A stretch of DNA of 35,688 bases from Actinomycetota bacterium (lineage in GTDB: Bacteria; Actinomycetota; AC-67). Below are positions 7,181 through 15,163 of this stretch, piece after piece. The stretch is taken from the NCBI GenBank assembly GCA_040905475.1, contig JBBDRM010000068.1, positions 1-35,688 of the forward strand. Direction: 5' to 3'. The notes under the pieces are model-generated. The model had not been told where the DNA came from. It did not search any database and worked only from the letters and a program-made list of their open reading frames with translations. How positions within the stretch are numbered: the stretch's first letter is position 1; the number at the start of each line of letters is the position of its first letter. Position numbers and translations under genes: made by a program.

Positions 7181-8613
7181 CGACGACCAAGCACTTCATC
7201 GCCGGCGATTGGCGCGCCGGCGCCGGTCCCACGATGACGGACCTCAACCCGTCCACCGGCAAGGCCGTCGCCGAGTTCCCCATCGGCACCGCCGAGGAGG
7301 TCGACGCCGCGGTCCGGGCCGCGCGCAACGCGTTCGACGGCGGCTGGCGAGACGCCACCCCGACCGTTCGCCGGCGGCTGCTGCTCAAGCTCGCGGAGCT
7401 GGTCGCCGGTCAAGCGCAGGAGCTCGGCCGGATCGCGACCGAGGACATGGGGATGCCCTGGGTGTTCACGCACGGCGAAGCGCTCTTCACCGCCGAGTAC
7501 GTCGAGTACTACGCAGGGTGGGCCGACAAGCTCGAAGGCGCGACGATCCCGTTGAGCGCGGCGAACACGTTCGACTACACCATCCATGAGCCGCGGGGCG
7601 TCGTCGCCGCGATCGTGCCGTGGAACTCGCCGCTGTCGCTCGCGCTCTGGCGCTTGGCGCCGGCGCTCGCCGCCGGCAACACCGTGGTCGTCAAGCCGTC
7701 GGAGCTGGCGCCGTTGCCGATCCTCAAGCTCATGGACCTCATCGCCGAGGCGGGGTTCCCGCCGGGCGTGGTCAACTGCGTCACGGGATCCGGCTCCGAG
7801 ACCGGCGCGCCGCTCGTCGAGCACCCCGGCGTGAACGTCGTCGCGTTCACCGGCTCGACCGCCACGGGGCGCGGGGTCGCCGAGGCCGCGGGACGACGCC
7901 TCGTCCCGGCCTCGCTCGAGCTCGGCGGCAAGTCGGCCAACATCGTGTTCGCCGATGCCGACCTCGACGCCGCGGCCGTCCAGGCGTGCGTCGGCTGCTT
8001 CGTGAACACCGGACAGCAGTGCATCGCCGGGAGCCGCTTGCTCGTCCAGGGATCGATCCACGACGACTTCATGGCCAAGGTCACTGCGTTCGCGCGAACC
8101 TTCGCCGTGGGCGATCCCATGGAGCCGACGACCCAGATGGGTCCACTGATCAGCGCGCCACAGCTCGAACGCGTGCTGGGCTTCGTCGAAGATGCCCGGA
8201 CGACGACGACGGTGGCGCTCGGCGGCGAGCGGCTCGGCGGCGACCTCGCCGACGGCTACTTCGTGCCGCCGACGGTGGTGACCGGCGTGCGGAACGACAT
8301 GCGGATCGCGCGAGAGGAGATCTTCGGTCCCGTGCTCAGCGTTATCCCGTTCCGCGACGAGGCCGAGGCGGTCGCGATCGCCAACGACACCGATTACGGG
8401 CTGGCGGGGGGGGTCTGGACCAACGACTTGAGCCGCGCCCATCGCGTGGCGCGAGCCATCCAGGCCGGGACGGTCTGGGTCAACGCCTGGCTCGCGGTGA
8501 ACGCGCAGGCGCCGTTCGGGGGATACAAGGCGTCGGGGCTCGGACGTGAAGGTGGGCGCGAGGCGCTCGACGTATATCTGCAGACGAAGAACGTGTACGT
8601 TCAGCTCCACTGA
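7177..8613 (+). CDS. NAD(P)-dependent aldehyde dehydrogenase
   Basis: 478 residues of the ALDH superfamily, oxidising an aldehyde to a carboxylic acid. Catalytic C282 is in GQQCIAGSR and the general base E248 in LELGGKS; N150 in the PWN motif stabilises the oxyanion, FTGST (around residue 225) forms the nucleotide-binding loop and EEIFGPV is the conserved C-terminal motif. The catalytic Cys is preceded by GQQ as in broad-specificity and betaine/2-hydroxymuconic types. ATG 7177 overlaps the thiolase stop by four bases. HyuA follows 15 bases later after GAGGGAGGG. Its aldehyde is unknown; in this operon it could feed an acid to CoA chemistry or oxidise an aldehyde made upstream of the HyuAB step. 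Confidence 0.93.
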   Translation: MTTTKHFIAGDWRAGAGPTMTDLNPSTGKAVAEFPIGTAEEVDAAVRAARNAFDGGWRDATPTVRRRLLLKLAELVAGQAQELGRIATEDMGMPWVFTHGEALFTAEYVEYYAGWADKLEGATIPLSAANTFDYTIHEPRGVVAAIVPWNSPLSLALWRLAPALAAGNTVVVKPSELAPLPILKLMDLIAEAGFPPGVVNCVTGSGSETGAPLVEHPGVNVVAFTGSTATGRGVAEAAGRRLVPASLELGGKSANIVFADADLDAAAVQACVGCFVNTGQQCIAGSRLLVQGSIHDDFMAKVTAFARTFAVGDPMEPTTQMGPLISAPQLERVLGFVEDARTTTTVALGGERLGGDLADGYFVPPTVVTGVRNDMRIAREEIFGPVLSVIPFRDEAEAVAIANDTDYGLAGGVWTNDLSRAHRVARAIQAGTVWVNAWLAVNAQAPFGGYKASGLGREGGREALDVYLQTKNVYVQLH

Positions 8614-8628
8614 GGGAGGGTTCGGGGG

Positions 8629-10734
8629 ATGGGCTACCGGGTTGGCATAGACGTCGGCGGAACCTTTACCGATTTCCTCGTCGTGGAGCCCGACGGGTCG
8701 TTCGCGCTATGGAAGAACCCGACGACGCCCTCGGACCAATCGATCGGGGTGATGGAAGGCATCGAGCAGCTGGCCGGCCAGCGCGATCTTTCGTTGAAGG
8801 CGTTCCTCGGGAAGACCGATCTGATCATCCACGGCACGACGACGGCGGACAACACGATGATCGAGTCGACCGGCGCGAAGACCGGGCTGCTCGTCACCAA
8901 AGGCCGTCGCGACGAGATCGAGCTGCGTCGCGGATACCGCGAGAACATCTGGGACCCGAGTGCGACGGCGCCGCCGCAGCTGGTGCCGCGTCGCTACCGG
9001 CTGACGCTCGGCGAGCGGCTCGACTATCAGGGCAACGTGCTTTCACCGCTGAACGATGACGAGATCCGCGCACAGGTGAAGCGGCTCAAGTCCGCCGGCG
9101 TCACCTCGGTCGCCGTGGTGCTGCTGTTCTCGTTCGTCAACCCGGCGCACGAGCAGCGGGTCGGCGAGATCCTGGCCGAAGAGTTCCCAGAGCTCGAGAT
9201 GGTCTCGCTGTCGCACCGCGTGCACCCGGCCGCGCCGGAGTTCGACCGCACGTCGACGACCGTCGTCAACGCGTACATCGGGCCGCGCGTGAAGCGCTAT
9301 CTCAACCACCTGATCGAGAAGCTCGCCGGCAACGGCTTCAAGCATCCGCTGCTCGTCATGCAGTCGAGTGGGGGTATCGCGGCGGCGCCGTCGGTGGCCG
9401 AACGGCCGATCGTCACGCTCGCGTCCGGCCCGGCCGGCGGCGTGATGGGAGCGTGCCGGGTCGCCGGCGAGGCCGGGATCGAGGACTTCATCTCCGTCGA
9501 CATGGGGGGCACGTCCTACGACGTCTGCCTGGTCAAGGGCGGAGAGCCGACGATCAAGTCGTTCTGGAACTGGGTTCACCGGTACCTGATCTCGCTGCCG
9601 ATGGTCGACGTGATCTCGATCGGCGCCGGAGGCGGTTCGATCGCGTCGGTCAAGGCCGGCGGCCTGCAGGTCGGCCCCGAGTCGGCCGGCGGCGATCCCG
9701 GCCCGATGTGCTACGGCCGCGGCGGCACCCGACCGACGGTGACGGACGCGAACCTCGTGCTCGGCTACTTGAACCCGGACGGCTTCGCCGGCGGCACCCT
9801 CCCGCTGAAGTCCGACGGGGTCGCCGAGGCGATCGAGGAGCAGATCGGAACGCCGCTCGGGATGGACGCGATCGAGGCGGCCTGGGGGATCCACTGGCTG
9901 ACGAACGCGCACATGAACCAGGCGATCGTCCGGGTCTCCGCCGAGCGCGGGAACGATCCCCGGACGTTCGCGCTGGTCGTCTTCGGCGGCAACGGCGCGG
10001 TGCACGCGCTCGCTCAAGCCGACGATCTCGGCATCCGCACGGTCTTGATCCCGCGCACCGCGCCGGCGTTCTCGGCGCTGGGTCTGCTCGTCGCCGATTA
10101 CCTGGTCGACAAGGTCCGCGCGACGCTCGTGACGACGGGAACCGTCGACCCCGGGAAGCTGGAGGAGATCTACAAAGGGATCGAGGACGAATCCGACGCG
10201 AGCGAGGCCGCGCACCTGGAAGACGTGTACGCCGCGCTCGAGAAGGAAGCCGACGAAGAGCTCTGGCAGGCGGGCGTGCCGACGAAGCGCTTCAAGCACC
10301 TGCGGTTCGCGCAGTGCCGGTACCCCGGCCAGACCTGGGATATCGACGTCCCCGTCGAGGGCAAGATCACGCTGAAGGAGCTCGCCGCGATCGCCGCGCG
10401 GTTCCACGAGATGCACTTCGAGGAGCACACCTACGACCGGCGCGACGAGGACGTGATGATCTCGGCGCTGCGGGTCCGCTCGCGGGCGCTCCTCGGTAAG
10501 CCGGAGCTGCGCAGGGTTCCGGGGTCGGCATCGACGCCGAGATCGTCGGGGACCCGGCAGGCGTACTTCGGAAGCGGCTTCGTCAAGGCCAAGCTGTTCG
10601 ACGGTCCGTCGATCCGTGCCGGGCAGAAGATCACCGGGCCCGCGATCATCGAGGAGCCGTTCACGACCGTGGTGGTACCGCCGAAATGGAGCGTGAAGCT
10701 CGACAGGCTCGGCAACTACGTGGCAACGAGGTAG
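8629..10734 (+). CDS. Hydantoinase A / 5-oxoprolinase / acetone carboxylase beta-type subunit (HyuA)
   Basis: 701 residues of the HyuA superfamily, the ATP-binding half of two-subunit enzymes that hydrolyse cyclic amides or carboxylate ketones through phosphorylated intermediates. The ASKHA-type phosphate loops are visible: DVGGTFTDFLVV at residues 8-19, GTTTADNTMIE near 83, SSGGI near 247, SGPAGGVMGA near 267 and VDMGGTSYDVCLV near 290. ATG 8629 has GAGGGAGGG upstream (8612-8620). HyuB follows after 13 bases, so the two form one complex as usual. Length is near that of acetone carboxylase AcxA and methylhydantoinase A. Nearby thiolases and an ALDH favour ketone or lactam catabolism over glutathione recycling, which is inference. 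No AcxC-like small subunit was found beside it. Confidence 0.9.
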   Translation: MGYRVGIDVGGTFTDFLVVEPDGSFALWKNPTTPSDQSIGVMEGIEQLAGQRDLSLKAFLGKTDLIIHGTTTADNTMIESTGAKTGLLVTKGRRDEIELRRGYRENIWDPSATAPPQLVPRRYRLTLGERLDYQGNVLSPLNDDEIRAQVKRLKSAGVTSVAVVLLFSFVNPAHEQRVGEILAEEFPELEMVSLSHRVHPAAPEFDRTSTTVVNAYIGPRVKRYLNHLIEKLAGNGFKHPLLVMQSSGGIAAAPSVAERPIVTLASGPAGGVMGACRVAGEAGIEDFISVDMGGTSYDVCLVKGGEPTIKSFWNWVHRYLISLPMVDVISIGAGGGSIASVKAGGLQVGPESAGGDPGPMCYGRGGTRPTVTDANLVLGYLNPDGFAGGTLPLKSDGVAEAIEEQIGTPLGMDAIEAAWGIHWLTNAHMNQAIVRVSAERGNDPRTFALVVFGGNGAVHALAQADDLGIRTVLIPRTAPAFSALGLLVADYLVDKVRATLVTTGTVDPGKLEEIYKGIEDESDASEAAHLEDVYAALEKEADEELWQAGVPTKRFKHLRFAQCRYPGQTWDIDVPVEGKITLKELAAIAARFHEMHFEEHTYDRRDEDVMISALRVRSRALLGKPELRRVPGSASTPRSSGTRQAYFGSGFVKAKLFDGPSIRAGQKITGPAIIEEPFTTVVVPPKWSVKLDRLGNYVATR

Positions 10735-10747
10735 AAGGAGCGCGCAT

Positions 10748-12583
10748 ATGGCCGTCGCGACCAAGAAGAAAGCTCCGAAGAAGCGTCCGGCGAAGCGCGT
10801 GCCGGTGGACCCGATAACCGCCGAGGTGATCCGCGGTGGGCTCGAGACGATCGCGTTCGAGATGGCGATCCACGTCTCCCGCACCGCGACGACGCCGATC
10901 CTCAATCAGTCGAACGAGCGCAACGCGACGATCATGGACTGGCAAGGGCGTCTGGCCGCGCTCTCGGTGGGCATCCCGCAGTTCATGCTGTCCTCGATGG
11001 GCCCGGTCCAGTTCGGGATCGAGTTCTTCGGGGCCGAGGGATTCCAGGACGGCGACGTCGTCGCGTGCAACGACCCGTACCACGGCGGGGGACACCTGCC
11101 CGACTGGAGCATCTTCTCGCCGGTGTTCTACGAGGGCGAGCTCGTGCTCTTCGCCTCGATCCAATGCCACCACGCCGACACCGCGGGTCAGACGCCCGGC
11201 GGCTACCCGGCCGACGCGATGGACATTTGGGCCGAGGGCTTCCGATGCCCGGTAGTGAAGCTCGTCGAAGGCGGCGTTGAGCGTAAGGACGTCATCTACC
11301 TGTTCCACACCAACAACCGCGTGCCCACCTACGAAGGCGATCTCCGCGCGCAGATCGGCGCGGCGCAGCTCGGCGCGAAGCGCTGCAAGGAGCTGATCGC
11401 CCAGTACGGCGTCGATGCGGTCAAGGGCGCGGTCGACTGGCTGCTCGAATTCTCGGAGCGACGCATGCGTGAGGAGATCTCCTCCTGGCCGGACGGCTCA
11501 TACGAGGCCGACGCGTACTTCGACCACGACGTTCGTGGGAACACCGACGTGAAGGTCCACGCCAAGGTCGACGTCAAGGGGGACGAGTTGGAGATCGACT
11601 TCACCGGCTCGGACGACCGGCCGTGGCTGCAGGCGTGGTCCACCCAGTGCAACACGCGCTCGATGACCTACGCGCAGCTGTGCTCGATGATCGACTCGAC
11701 GATCCCGCGCAACCAGGGTTTGTTCGCGCCGATCAAGATCCTGTATCCGGAGAACACGATCGTGAACCCGCCGGTCGGCAAGCCGGTGTCGATGGGGACG
11801 CATCATCCCGGGTGCGAGGTCTCCGAAGCGGTCGCGATGGCGTTGGCGAACGCCATCCCCGAGAAGTCCTGCCCGCAGGTCTACAAGGCCGCCATGCCGA
11901 CGGTGCTCTTCGGCATCAACCCGAAGTCGCAGAAGCTGTTCATCGACCACTCGGTCGACACGCAGTCGACCGCATCCGCGGCCGCGTACGGGACCGACGG
12001 CTGGGGCTGCGCGAACGCCGGATTCGGAAACCTGATCATGGCGACGGCCGAGATCAACGAGGCGATCTTCCCGGCGCGCCATCTCTCGAACGACCTGACG
12101 ACCGACACGGCCGGGCCCGGCAAGTGGCGCGGCCAGCCGGGCTCATTCTGGGTGAAGGAGTCGACCGCCGACTGCAGCCTTTACACCTTCGTCATGAGCA
12201 TGAAGTACACGTCGCGCGGGGTCGCCGGCGGCGAGAACGGGCCACCCGACAAGCTCGTCATCCGCGGCCCAAACGGGGAAGAGAAGCTCATCACCCACAC
12301 CGCCCTGTACGAGCCGCTCGGCGCCGGAACGCGGATCGAGTACCAGCGCGGCGGTGGCGGAGGGTGGGGCGATCCGCTCGACCGCGAGGCGGAGAAGGTT
12401 CGCGACGACGTGCTCGACGAGTACGTCAGCCGCGAGGCCGCCGAACGCGACTACGGCGTCGTCATGACCGGCGAGGCCGACGATTACTCGCTCGAGGTCG
12501 ACGCGGCGGCCACGAAAGCGTTGCGCAAGAAGATGCGGGCGGCACGCGCCAAGGCCAGGGGCGGGGATAAGGTGACGCCATGA
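10748..12583 (+). CDS. Hydantoinase B / acetone carboxylase alpha-type subunit (HyuB)
   Basis: 611 residues of the HyuB family, partner of HyuA. The conserved ITAEVIRGGLETIAFEM start lies near residue 24. It is followed by metal-site and core motifs CNDPYHGGGHLPD (around 104-116), SIQCHHADTAGQTPGG (around 137-152), the HHPGCEV segment near 352 and GGRGG-like PDKLVIRGPNG near 505. The C-terminus ends in a basic stretch. Unusually, residues 6-18 form a lysine/arginine-rich tail (KKKAPKKRPAKR) ahead of the domain. ATG 10748 follows AAGGAG. The stop overlaps the next thiolase ATG (ATGA). The function is shared with HyuA; which substrate, hydantoin, oxoproline or ketone, cannot be told from motifs. 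Confidence 0.9.
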   Translation: MAVATKKKAPKKRPAKRVPVDPITAEVIRGGLETIAFEMAIHVSRTATTPILNQSNERNATIMDWQGRLAALSVGIPQFMLSSMGPVQFGIEFFGAEGFQDGDVVACNDPYHGGGHLPDWSIFSPVFYEGELVLFASIQCHHADTAGQTPGGYPADAMDIWAEGFRCPVVKLVEGGVERKDVIYLFHTNNRVPTYEGDLRAQIGAAQLGAKRCKELIAQYGVDAVKGAVDWLLEFSERRMREEISSWPDGSYEADAYFDHDVRGNTDVKVHAKVDVKGDELEIDFTGSDDRPWLQAWSTQCNTRSMTYAQLCSMIDSTIPRNQGLFAPIKILYPENTIVNPPVGKPVSMGTHHPGCEVSEAVAMALANAIPEKSCPQVYKAAMPTVLFGINPKSQKLFIDHSVDTQSTASAAAYGTDGWGCANAGFGNLIMATAEINEAIFPARHLSNDLTTDTAGPGKWRGQPGSFWVKESTADCSLYTFVMSMKYTSRGVAGGENGPPDKLVIRGPNGEEKLITHTALYEPLGAGTRIEYQRGGGGGWGDPLDREAEKVRDDVLDEYVSREAAERDYGVVMTGEADDYSLEVDAAATKALRKKMRAARAKARGGDKVTP

Positions 12584-13749
12584 GCGAAGCGGTGATCGTC
12601 GGGGCGGTACGAAGCCCGATCGGCAAGAAGAACGGCAAGCTCTCCGGCACGCATCCGACGGATCTGCTCGGCATGGTCCTCAAGGCGCTGATCGAGCGTG
12701 CCGGCGTCGATCCGCTCCAGATCGACGACGTGATCGGCGGATGCGTGACGCAAACCGGCGAGCAGGGTGTCAACGTCACGCGCAACGCGTGGATCGCCGC
12801 GGGGCTGCCGTGGGACGTGCCGGCGACGAGCGTCGACCGCCAGTGCGGCTCCTCGATGCAGTCGGTCGCGTTCGCGGCGCAGGGCGTCATGGCCGGCGTC
12901 TACGACCTCGCGATCGGGTGCGGCGTCGAGGCGATGTCGCGGGTCGGGCTCGGCTCGAACGCGATCCAGCCGGGCTTCGCGTTCTCCGACGACTGGTTCG
13001 CGGCGGTCGGGGGCAACCAGAATCTCTACACGCAGTTCCAGGCCGCCCAAGAGATCGCCAGGGAGTTCGGGATCTCGCGGACCGACATGGACGAACAAGC
13101 CGCCGAGTCACACCGGCGTGCCGCGCAGGCGACCGACGATGGCCGGTTCCAGCGTGAGATCGTTCCGATCAAGGCGATGCAGGCCGACGGAAGCATCGAA
13201 GAGGTGACGACCGACGAGTGCATCCGACGCGGAACCACGGTCGAGCGCCTGGCAGCGCTGGCGCCGGTCCGCGAGGACAGTCCCGACATGACGCCGGGCA
13301 ACTCGTCTCCGATCTCCGACGGCGCGGCGGCGATCCTGGTCGCCAGCCGGGAGAAGGCGGAGCAGCTCGGTCTGAAGCCGCGCGCCCGCTTCAAGCACTT
13401 CGTGGTCGCGGCCACCGAACCGATCGTCATGCTCAAGGGGCCGATCCCGGCGACGCGCAAGCTGATGGATCGCACGGGCATCAAGCTCACCGACATCGAC
13501 CTGTTCGAGTGCAACGAGGCGATGGGGTCGATCGTGCCCATGTGGGAGAAGACGTTCGGCGTCCCGCACGACGTCGTCAACGTCAACGGCAGCGGGATCT
13601 CCCTCGGCCATCCGGTGGGTGCGAGCGGCGCTCGGATCATGACGACGCTGCTGCACGAGCTTGAGCGTTCCGGCGCGCGGACCGGGTTCCACACGATGTG
13701 TGAGGGGGGCGGGCAGGCGAATGCGATCGTCATCGAACGGCTGGACTGA
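12580..13749 (+). CDS. Acetyl-CoA C-acyltransferase (thiolase), variant active-site loop
   Basis: 389 residues, full-length thiolase coupled to HyuB by an ATGA overlap. C89 in DRQCGSSMQS is the nucleophile; SLGHPVGASGAR carries the catalytic His and MCEGGGQANAIVIER holds the second Cys. Two loops differ from the standard family: NEAFA reads NEAMGS, and the GGAIALGHP loop reads GSGISLGHP. Such changes sit next to the acyl pocket and fit a thiolase for a bulky or branched acyl chain, an inference from position only. Two thiolases in one operon suggest successive cleavages or distinct substrates. The DinB-like gene downstream begins inside its last 29 bases. Confidence 0.92.
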   Translation: MSEAVIVGAVRSPIGKKNGKLSGTHPTDLLGMVLKALIERAGVDPLQIDDVIGGCVTQTGEQGVNVTRNAWIAAGLPWDVPATSVDRQCGSSMQSVAFAAQGVMAGVYDLAIGCGVEAMSRVGLGSNAIQPGFAFSDDWFAAVGGNQNLYTQFQAAQEIAREFGISRTDMDEQAAESHRRAAQATDDGRFQREIVPIKAMQADGSIEEVTTDECIRRGTTVERLAALAPVREDSPDMTPGNSSPISDGAAAILVASREKAEQLGLKPRARFKHFVVAATEPIVMLKGPIPATRKLMDRTGIKLTDIDLFECNEAMGSIVPMWEKTFGVPHDVVNVNGSGISLGHPVGASGARIMTTLLHELERSGARTGFHTMCEGGGQANAIVIERLD

Positions 13750-14584
13750 GGTTCCCTCCGCGTCACACGGATCGGTCTTCGACTTCGACAAGGATCAGGT
13801 CCTGGCCGGCGTGAAGGCCCAGCGGGAGCGGACGGTCGCGCTGCTGCGCAGCATCTCCGAGGCGGACTGGGAGCGGATCATCGTGCCCCGGTGGCGCGTG
13901 CGCGAGGTCGCCGGTCACCTGGTTTCGAGCGATGAGGGAACGCTCACCGGGCGCCTCCTGACCGTCGGCTTCTCCAGGCGAGGCGACGAGGCGCTGTCGA
14001 AGATCGAGGTCTGGAACGACAAGCAGGCGGCACGCTGGGCAGACCGTCCGATCCCCGAGATCCTCAAAGGGCTCGAGGTGTGGGCCCGCCGGATCGAGCG
14101 GTTGAGCGGTGTGATCCCCGCCGGGCTCGCGCGACGCGTCATGCCGACGCCGTTCGGACGGGTCTCGCTGTCCTGGCTCGCGTCGCTCCGCATCTACGAC
14201 GAGTGGGTGCACTTGGAGGACCTGCGGCGGGTGTTCGGGATCCAGGCCGACGACGCGCCCCCTTCCGTCCTGCCGATCGCGCGCCAGATCCACGCCGGGA
14301 TCCCGGTCCAAACGTTCCCCAGGATCCCCGCCGACGCCTCGGGCAAGGTTTCGCTGGCGTTCAGTGACATCGACCTGCCGACGCTGGGGATCGATCTCGG
14401 GTTGCGGCGCTACGGCTACGGACTCGACGCCCCCGAGGCCCGGATCACGGCACCGACGGCGGCGCTCGCCATGGTCGCCGCCCGGCGCGACCCCTGGCAG
14501 GACGCCGAGGCTGCGGGTGCGCTCAAGGTCGAAGGGGATCGCAAGGCCGCAGACGCGTTACTCGGATCGCTCCTGCTCGTCTAG
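13721..14584 (+). CDS. MDMPI/DinB-like mycothiol-dependent enzyme family protein
   Basis: 287 residues resembling the maleylpyruvate-isomerase-type (TIGR03083) DinB four-helix proteins, many of which use mycothiol with a metal. The helix QRERTVALLRSISEADWE leads into P-x-W-x-V-x-E-V-A-G-H, whose His is the first expected metal ligand; a second helical metal site (YDEWVHLEDLRR) lies near residue 165. A C-terminal domain follows, with an SCP2-like beta pattern (SGKVSLAFSDID). ATG 13721 lies inside the thiolase end and has GAGGGGGGCGGG upstream; a far upstream start at 13661 would be mostly overlap. It is the last gene before a stem-loop. The reaction is unknown; the link to the operon suggests isomerisation or thiol-dependent processing of a pathway intermediate. 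Confidence 0.7.
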   Translation: MRSSSNGWTEVPSASHGSVFDFDKDQVLAGVKAQRERTVALLRSISEADWERIIVPRWRVREVAGHLVSSDEGTLTGRLLTVGFSRRGDEALSKIEVWNDKQAARWADRPIPEILKGLEVWARRIERLSGVIPAGLARRVMPTPFGRVSLSWLASLRIYDEWVHLEDLRRVFGIQADDAPPSVLPIARQIHAGIPVQTFPRIPADASGKVSLAFSDIDLPTLGIDLGLRRYGYGLDAPEARITAPTAALAMVAARRDPWQDAEAAGALKVEGDRKAADALLGSLLLV

Positions 14585-14586
14585 CT

Positions 14587-14604
14587 CCGGCCTCTCGGGG
14601 CCGG
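14587..14604 (+). terminator. Possible terminator stem-loop ending the HyuAB operon
   Basis: CCGGCC (14587-14592), loop TCTCGG and GGCCGG (14599-14604) form a perfect 6-bp stem directly after the stop codon. There is no T-run; the next -10 box is 15 bases on. Confidence 0.4.
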
Positions 14605-14619
14605 GCCGTTCGCGCGGGC

Positions 14620-14625
14620 TATCCT
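14620..14625 (+). promoter_or_regulatory. -10 box of predicted leaderless promoter (pilin-like protein)
   Basis: TATCCT ends 6 bases before GTG 14632 with no ribosome site between. It is identical to the hexamer at 4433. Confidence 0.5.
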
Positions 14626-14631
14626 GGCAGC

Positions 14632-15135
14632 GTGGACGCTGCCGCGCTGCAACGCCGTTTCCTCCTCGGGCCGCTGGTGGCTCTGGCGTTGCTCGGGCCC
14701 GCGGGGGACGTGCCCGGGCTGAACCCGCAGGCGTCGCCCATCGCGACGGGTTCGCCGACACCGCAGACCCCGGGGGAGATCGCGCGGACCGTGATCGTCG
14801 ACGCTCTCGAGGCTCAGCAGGTCTACTACGTCGACAACCTCTGGTTCGCCGCCGGTTCCGGAGGAGAGCTCGAGGTCCTTCGCTCCCTCGACCCAAGCAT
14901 CGCGTGGGGGACGGCCGTGATCGTTCAGGTCCCCGCGGAGGAGTTCGGGGAAAGCCCGGTCGTTGTACTGCAAGCGCCCTTGCCGGACGGTGCCTCGCTA
15001 TGCCTCGCGCTCGTCACGACGGAACTTGACGCGGGCCTCTGGTACGCCCGCGCGGCGACGGGCGCGAAGTGCCCGAAGGTACGCGCCGGGATGCGCGGCT
15101 GGGGCGCGGACGAGACGAGCTGGGGGCCGGCCTAG
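14632..15135 (+). CDS. Small exported protein resembling the soluble domain of actinobacterial type IV pilins
   Basis: 167 residues. Residues 9-27 form an N-terminal hydrophobic export or anchor segment (RRFLLGPLVALALLGPAGDV) after two Arg; a Thr/Pro/Ser-rich linker follows to about 45. The remaining part, from IARTVIVDALEAQQVYYVDN through a DPSIAWG turn and a late beta region with two Cys (SLCLALV and AKCPKV), looks like the globular domain of actinobacterial prepilins (helix, YYxDN, LxxLDPSxxW, Cys pair). The type III prepilin cleavage motif and hydrophobic alpha1-N helix are absent, so it is not expected to assemble as a pilus. The leaderless GTG start is supported by a -10 box. This is a fold guess by pattern; no pilus genes adjoin. 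Confidence 0.55.
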   Translation: MDAAALQRRFLLGPLVALALLGPAGDVPGLNPQASPIATGSPTPQTPGEIARTVIVDALEAQQVYYVDNLWFAAGSGGELEVLRSLDPSIAWGTAVIVQVPAEEFGESPVVVLQAPLPDGASLCLALVTTELDAGLWYARAATGAKCPKVRAGMRGWGADETSWGPA

Positions 15136-15163
15136 CCGTCGGCTTCTGTGCTCGCGCGTTCGA

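Noticed and set aside
13661-13720. Longer N-terminus for the MDMPI-like protein
   Set aside because: It lies entirely in the thiolase reading region in another frame, is Arg/Gly-rich and not family-like; ATG 13721 has a ribosome site.
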